This document shows, piece after piece, positions 7,794 through 10,213 of a stretch of 10,213 nucleotides of DNA. Positions within the stretch are counted from its first letter, which is position 1; every line of letters starts with the position of its first letter. Source of the stretch: an uncultured Bacteroidales bacterium (GTDB lineage Bacteria; Bacteroidota; Bacteroidia; Bacteroidales; P3); NCBI GenBank assembly GCA_947179195.1, contig CAMXAS010000030.1, positions 1-10,213 on the forward strand. The letters run 5' to 3'. The notes below the pieces were generated by a model that saw only the letters and a program-made list of their open reading frames with translations, made no database searches and had not been told where the DNA came from. The translations under genes and the position numbers were made by a program.

Positions 7794-8055
7794 GTTCTAT
7801 CATTTTCAAAGCCTCCAGCGTCTGCGTGGCGGCCGTACCGTGATGCAACTGGAAACGCGGGCAGTCTTCGTGACGGCCGCCCGGTGGTACCGTGCAATGG
7901 CCGCAGTCGTGCCGCTCCCCGTCGCCGAAATCCATCTCCGACATCGCGCAACGGTGCAGGAAACGGCCGTCTTTCTTGAACAGAATCCGCACCGACAGGG
8001 CCAGGACGGCCAAACCCATCACGACGATGGCGACAAGGAGCATGGCCCAGTTCAT
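7780..8055 (-). CDS. Small single-pass membrane protein with a Cys/His-rich soluble part
   Basis: This encodes 91 residues of unknown function. Residues 3-26 form one hydrophobic helix followed by FKKDGRF, so the N-terminus is probably a membrane anchor and the basic residues after it suggest a cytoplasmic C-terminal part. That part holds Cys36, Cys51, Cys54 and Cys65 among His34, His49, His53 and His62, with a CxxC (DCGHC) at 51-54, a pattern that could bind zinc or an iron-sulfur cluster. I recall short Bacteroidota proteins of the form helix, LFKKxGxF, then a few cysteines, annotated as membrane or hypothetical protein. The gene is real by context: its ATG overlaps the recA stop as ATGA (8052-8055), and its end overlaps the aminopeptidase start by 14 bases, so it is enclosed in a coupled unit. 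Confidence 0.78.
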   Translation of the reverse strand: MNWAMLLVAIVVMGLAVLALSVRILFKKDGRFLHRCAMSEMDFGDGERHDCGHCTVPPGGRHEDCPRFQLHHGTAATQTLEALKMIEHEEQ

Positions 8056-9083
8056 GCCTCTTTCTCTTTCAACGCGCTACGGATGGCCTGTTCCAGTTCC
8101 TCGCTCAGTTCCGGGTTATCCTGCAACAGTTGCTTGACCGCATCGCGGCCTTGCCCCAGCTTGGTGTCGCCATAGCTGAACCACGAACCGCTCTTTTTGA
8201 TGATGTTCATATCGGTGGCCATATCGATGATTTCGCCCGAACGCGAAACGCCCTGTCCGTAAATCAAATCGAATTCCACGGTCTTGAAAGGAGGCGCCAC
8301 CTTGTTCTTGACGATTTTGACCTTGACGCGGTTGCCGACCACATTGTCGCCCTCCTTAATCTGGGAGATACGGCGGATGTCGATGCGGACGGATGCATAG
8401 AATTTGAGCGCGTTACCGCCCGTCGTCGTTTCGGGGTTGCCGAACATGACGCCGATTTTCTCGCGCAACTGGTTGATGAAGATGCAGCAGCAACCCGTCT
8501 TGCTGATAATGGACGTCAGTTTACGCAGGGCCTGCGACATCAGACGCGCGTGCAAGCCCATCTTGCTGTCGCCCATCTCGCCCTCGATTTCGCTACGCGG
8601 GGTCAGGGCCGCCACCGAGTCGATGACCATGATGTCCACGGCACCGGAACGAATCAGGTTCTCCGCAATGGCCAAGGCCTGCTCGCCGTCGTCAGGTTGG
8701 GAAATGAACAGGTCGTCCACGTTCACGCCCAATTTCTGCGCGTAAACGGGGTCGAACGCGTGTTCGGCGTCGATGAAAGCCGCGATGCCGCCCTTTTTCT
8801 GCGCTTCGGCGATGGCGTGAATCGCCAGGGTCGTCTTACCGGAAGACTCCGGGCCGTAGATTTCGATGATACGGCCTTTCGGCAGGCCGCCGATGCCCAA
8901 GGCCATGTCCACGCCGATGGATCCCGTCGAAATGGTTTCGACTTCCTCCACCGGTTGGTCGCTCATCTTCATGATGGCCCCCTTGCCGTACGATTTTTCT
9001 ATTTTGTCCAACGTCAGTTGCAAAGCTTTGAGTTTCTCGGCTCTCTGCTCGTTCTGCTCCATGTTTTCTTCTTTCTTTGCCAT
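8052..9083 (-). CDS. recA: Recombinase RecA
   Basis: RecA forms ATP-dependent filaments on single-stranded DNA and drives strand exchange and repair. The 343-residue product has Walker A GPESSGKT at 77-84, the catalytic Glu107 in FIDAEHAF, Walker B IMVIDS at 151-156, LTPRSEIEGEMGD (loop 1) at about 160-172, NQLREKIGV at 204-212 and loop 2 with GNPETTTGGNALKFYAS at 215-231. The C-terminal tail is short and acidic. The ATG at 9083 (MAKKEEN) is chosen over the in-frame ATG at 9119, because the longer start lies inside the predicted promoter -7 element and adds 12 residues atypical for RecA. Another Met at residue 8 is possible. No Shine-Dalgarno sequence is seen. It is the first gene after the promoter, and its TGA overlaps the next gene's ATG. 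No E. coli-like or Gram-positive-like SOS box is visible upstream. Confidence 0.97.
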   Translation of the reverse strand: MAKKEENMEQNEQRAEKLKALQLTLDKIEKSYGKGAIMKMSDQPVEEVETISTGSIGVDMALGIGGLPKGRIIEIYGPESSGKTTLAIHAIAEAQKKGGIAAFIDAEHAFDPVYAQKLGVNVDDLFISQPDDGEQALAIAENLIRSGAVDIMVIDSVAALTPRSEIEGEMGDSKMGLHARLMSQALRKLTSIISKTGCCCIFINQLREKIGVMFGNPETTTGGNALKFYASVRIDIRRISQIKEGDNVVGNRVKVKIVKNKVAPPFKTVEFDLIYGQGVSRSGEIIDMATDMNIIKKSGSWFSYGDTKLGQGRDAVKQLLQDNPELSEELEQAIRSALKEKEA

Positions 9084-9087
9084 ATTG

Positions 9088-9100
9088 ATAAAGTGTTTAT
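9088..9100 (-). repeat. Short inverted repeat in the recA leader
   Basis: ATAAA and TTTAT arms flank a three-base centre, four bases before the recA start codon and within the predicted leader. The hairpin would be weak because it is all A-T pairs. It could be a protein-binding half-site pair or chance in an AT-rich leader. Confidence 0.35.
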
Positions 9101-9116
9101 GTTTTCGTTTCGAGTA

Positions 9117-9148
9117 CAAAGATAACCCTTTTCCGCCGCGCCCCGCAA
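9117..9148 (-). promoter_or_regulatory. Bacteroidota-type promoter of the recA unit
   Basis: Reading the minus strand, TTG (9148-9146) is followed after 21 bases by TATCTTTG (9124-9117). This matches the Bacteroidota housekeeping sigma-factor consensus, TTG at about -33 and TAnnTTTG at about -7. Transcription would begin near 9110, leaving a leader of roughly 27 bases before the recA ATG at 9083. It is the only gap of any size in the minus-strand half, so it probably drives the whole recA to murF-alr series. Confidence 0.7.
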
Positions 9149-9178
9149 GGAATTTTTCTTAAAAAACATCAAAACTTT

Positions 9179-9898
9179 TCAAAACTCCAATGCTTCGTTC
9201 AAGAAAGCGTTGAACGGCTGTAACATACGGGTGTATTCCACCACCTTGTCGATGTAGGACAGTTGGCCGATGACCCGGTCCGGCAACGGTTTCATAAAGA
9301 AATAATAACGGTACTTCAGCCATTCCATGTCGGGGAAATCCTTGTCGAAGCCCTTGGGCGGCATCTTCATCTTGCCCTCTTGGTCCAATGCGCCGAACGT
9401 CTTGACGATGGCGGGATCCAACACGATTTTCTTGAAATCCGCACTGCGGAAATAGATGTGCTGACGGATTTTCTTCATCGATTCCGGCTGCAAACCATAC
9501 ACGCCCGCCCCGACGGCGCAACGTCCCGGCTCAAGATGCAGGTAATAGCCGGAAAACTCGCCATGCGCACCGCCCTTGCAGATGAAGATACCGATATAAC
9601 GCTTGTAAGGCGTCTTGTCGGGCGAAAAGCGCGTGTCGCGGTAGATGCGGTACATACAGCGTTTGCCCGTTAGCCCCCTCAACTCGGGGTCGAAGCGGCT
9701 CATGCGGACGATACAGGCGTCCGTCACGGCTTCCAGATGCTTTCTCAACCGGTCGTAGCGCGGCTTATGTTCCGCGAACCATTCGCGGTTATTGTTCTCG
9801 CGCAGGTCCTTAATGAACGGCAGGATGTCGGCCTGCAAGGCCGGGTCGAGGACAGCGGACGTTTCGTCAGTCGTTTTCTTCTTCATCGCTTGAAGCAT
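9179..9898 (-). CDS. DUF2461 (TIGR02453) family protein
   Basis: This 239-residue protein belongs to a widespread family of unknown function. Visible family segments are FIKDLRENNNREWF at 28-41, the highly conserved YRIYRDTRFSPDKTPYK at 83-99, the GYYLHLEPG segment at 117-125 with GAGVY at 130-134, and MPPKGFDKDFPDMEWLKYR at 179-197. Length is normal and there is no signal peptide or membrane segment. The ATG at 9898 directly abuts the stop of the methyltransferase gene (TAAATG), so the two are coupled. Another in-frame ATG at 9886 starts a MKKK N-terminus and is equally plausible. The stop is at 9179, 31 bases before the TTG box of the recA promoter. Confidence 0.9.
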   Translation of the reverse strand: MLQAMKKKTTDETSAVLDPALQADILPFIKDLRENNNREWFAEHKPRYDRLRKHLEAVTDACIVRMSRFDPELRGLTGKRCMYRIYRDTRFSPDKTPYKRYIGIFICKGGAHGEFSGYYLHLEPGRCAVGAGVYGLQPESMKKIRQHIYFRSADFKKIVLDPAIVKTFGALDQEGKMKMPPKGFDKDFPDMEWLKYRYYFFMKPLPDRVIGQLSYIDKVVEYTRMLQPFNAFLNEALEF

Positions 9899-10213
9899 TT
9901 AATTTATCTTACGGATGATCATCAGGCCATCCCGCATCCGCAGCGGCAGGTTCTCCACGTCGGGGTCGGCCTGCACCAAGTCGTTGAAGCGACGCAGGGC
10001 CTGCGTGTCTTTGTCGCGGTAGCTTTCGTCCCACACCTTGCCGTTCCACAGGATGTTGTCGGCCAACAGCCAGCCGCCCGGCCGCAACAGCGTTTTGAGC
10101 ATCGGGTAATAGTCGGCATAGCGCGCCTTGTCGGCATCGAGAAATATGAGGTCGAAGGCATCCCCCTCGCCGGCCAAGCGCGCCAAATGCGCCTCGGCCT
10201 CGCCCCACAGCAC
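9899..10213 (-). CDS. SAM-dependent O-methyltransferase (class I, COG4122/CCoAOMT-like), N-terminus cut by window edge
   Basis: The visible C-terminal 104 residues carry the hallmarks of the family: FDLIFLDADKARYADYYP (about 20-37), where the Asp residues bind metal and cofactor; LLRPGGWLLADNILWNGKV (about 42-60), with Asp-Asn as further predicted metal ligands; and an end of FNDLV followed by LPLRMRDGLMIIRKI. The SAM-binding glycine motif lies outside the window, where roughly another 110 residues are expected. The open frame continues to the edge at 10213, so the leading GTG there should not be taken as a start. The substrate cannot be predicted; the family methylates catechol-like and other hydroxyl groups. 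It ends at the base before the DUF2461 ATG. Confidence 0.88.
   Translation of the reverse strand: MLWGEAEAHLARLAGEGDAFDLIFLDADKARYADYYPMLKTLLRPGGWLLADNILWNGKVWDESYRDKDTQALRRFNDLVQADPDVENLPLRMRDGLMIIRKIN

Noticed and set aside
6495..7979. 494-codon plus-strand open frame opposite the aminopeptidase
   Set aside because: It is antisense to an intact M17 gene, and its composition (many His, Arg, Gly) is typical of a shadow frame.
9084..9119. Longer RecA N-terminus starting at 9119
   Set aside because: The start codon would lie inside the predicted -7 promoter element, and the added residues are unlike known RecA starts.
8130..9125. 331-codon plus-strand open frame opposite recA
   Set aside because: It covers recA and its promoter on the other strand and shows no protein family signal.
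9149..9178. T-rich stretch after the DUF2461 stop as an intrinsic terminator
   Set aside because: There are T and A runs but no GC-rich stem next to them, so a hairpin terminator cannot be supported.
1..10213. CRISPR array, insertion sequence, tRNA or rRNA
   Set aside because: No direct-repeat series, transposase motif, paired terminal repeats or structural RNA sequence was seen, and the genes leave no room for one.

Overview
The window comes from a GC-rich member of the Bacteroidota, most likely the order Bacteroidales. The evidence is a GldH-type lipoprotein followed by a class A penicillin-binding protein, a fused MurF-alanine racemase, almost no Shine-Dalgarno sequences ahead of the starts, and a Bacteroidota-type promoter (TTG, 21 bases, TAnnTTTG) in front of recA. 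The base composition would suit an Alistipes/Rikenellaceae-like genome, but the family cannot be fixed from the sequence alone.

The left part (1-2771) is a tight plus-strand cluster. It holds the tail of an upstream gene (probably the PSP1/RicT family), gldH overlapping it by 17 bases, and a bifunctional PBP1A-type peptidoglycan synthase starting one base after gldH. It meets the minus-strand genes tail to tail across a 26-base gap (2772-2797) with no convincing terminator.

The rest (2798-10213) is all minus strand. In transcription order it starts with the C-terminal part of a SAM-dependent O-methyltransferase and a DUF2461 protein, whose start codon abuts the methyltransferase stop. A 95-base AT-rich gap holding a promoter follows. 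After it comes an apparent five-gene unit: recA, a small membrane-anchored Cys/His protein coupled to recA by an ATGA overlap, an M17 leucyl aminopeptidase overlapping that gene by 14 bases, a PdxA-like protein probably starting at TTG, and murF-alr. The unit joins DNA recombination, peptide breakdown and the D-alanine/muropeptide branch of wall synthesis. The murF-alr product and the PBP across the convergent junction act in one pathway: D-Ala production, addition of D-Ala-D-Ala to the wall precursor, then polymerisation and crosslinking.

No mobile element, CRISPR array, rRNA or tRNA was seen, and no gap exceeds 100 bases. Most of the region is housekeeping. The best candidate for something undescribed is the PdxA-fold protein at 5366-6361. 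It keeps the backbone motifs of the family but appears to have lost all three metal-binding histidines, so it is probably not a 4-phosphohydroxy-L-threonine dehydrogenase. The small Cys/His membrane protein locked to recA is the second candidate.
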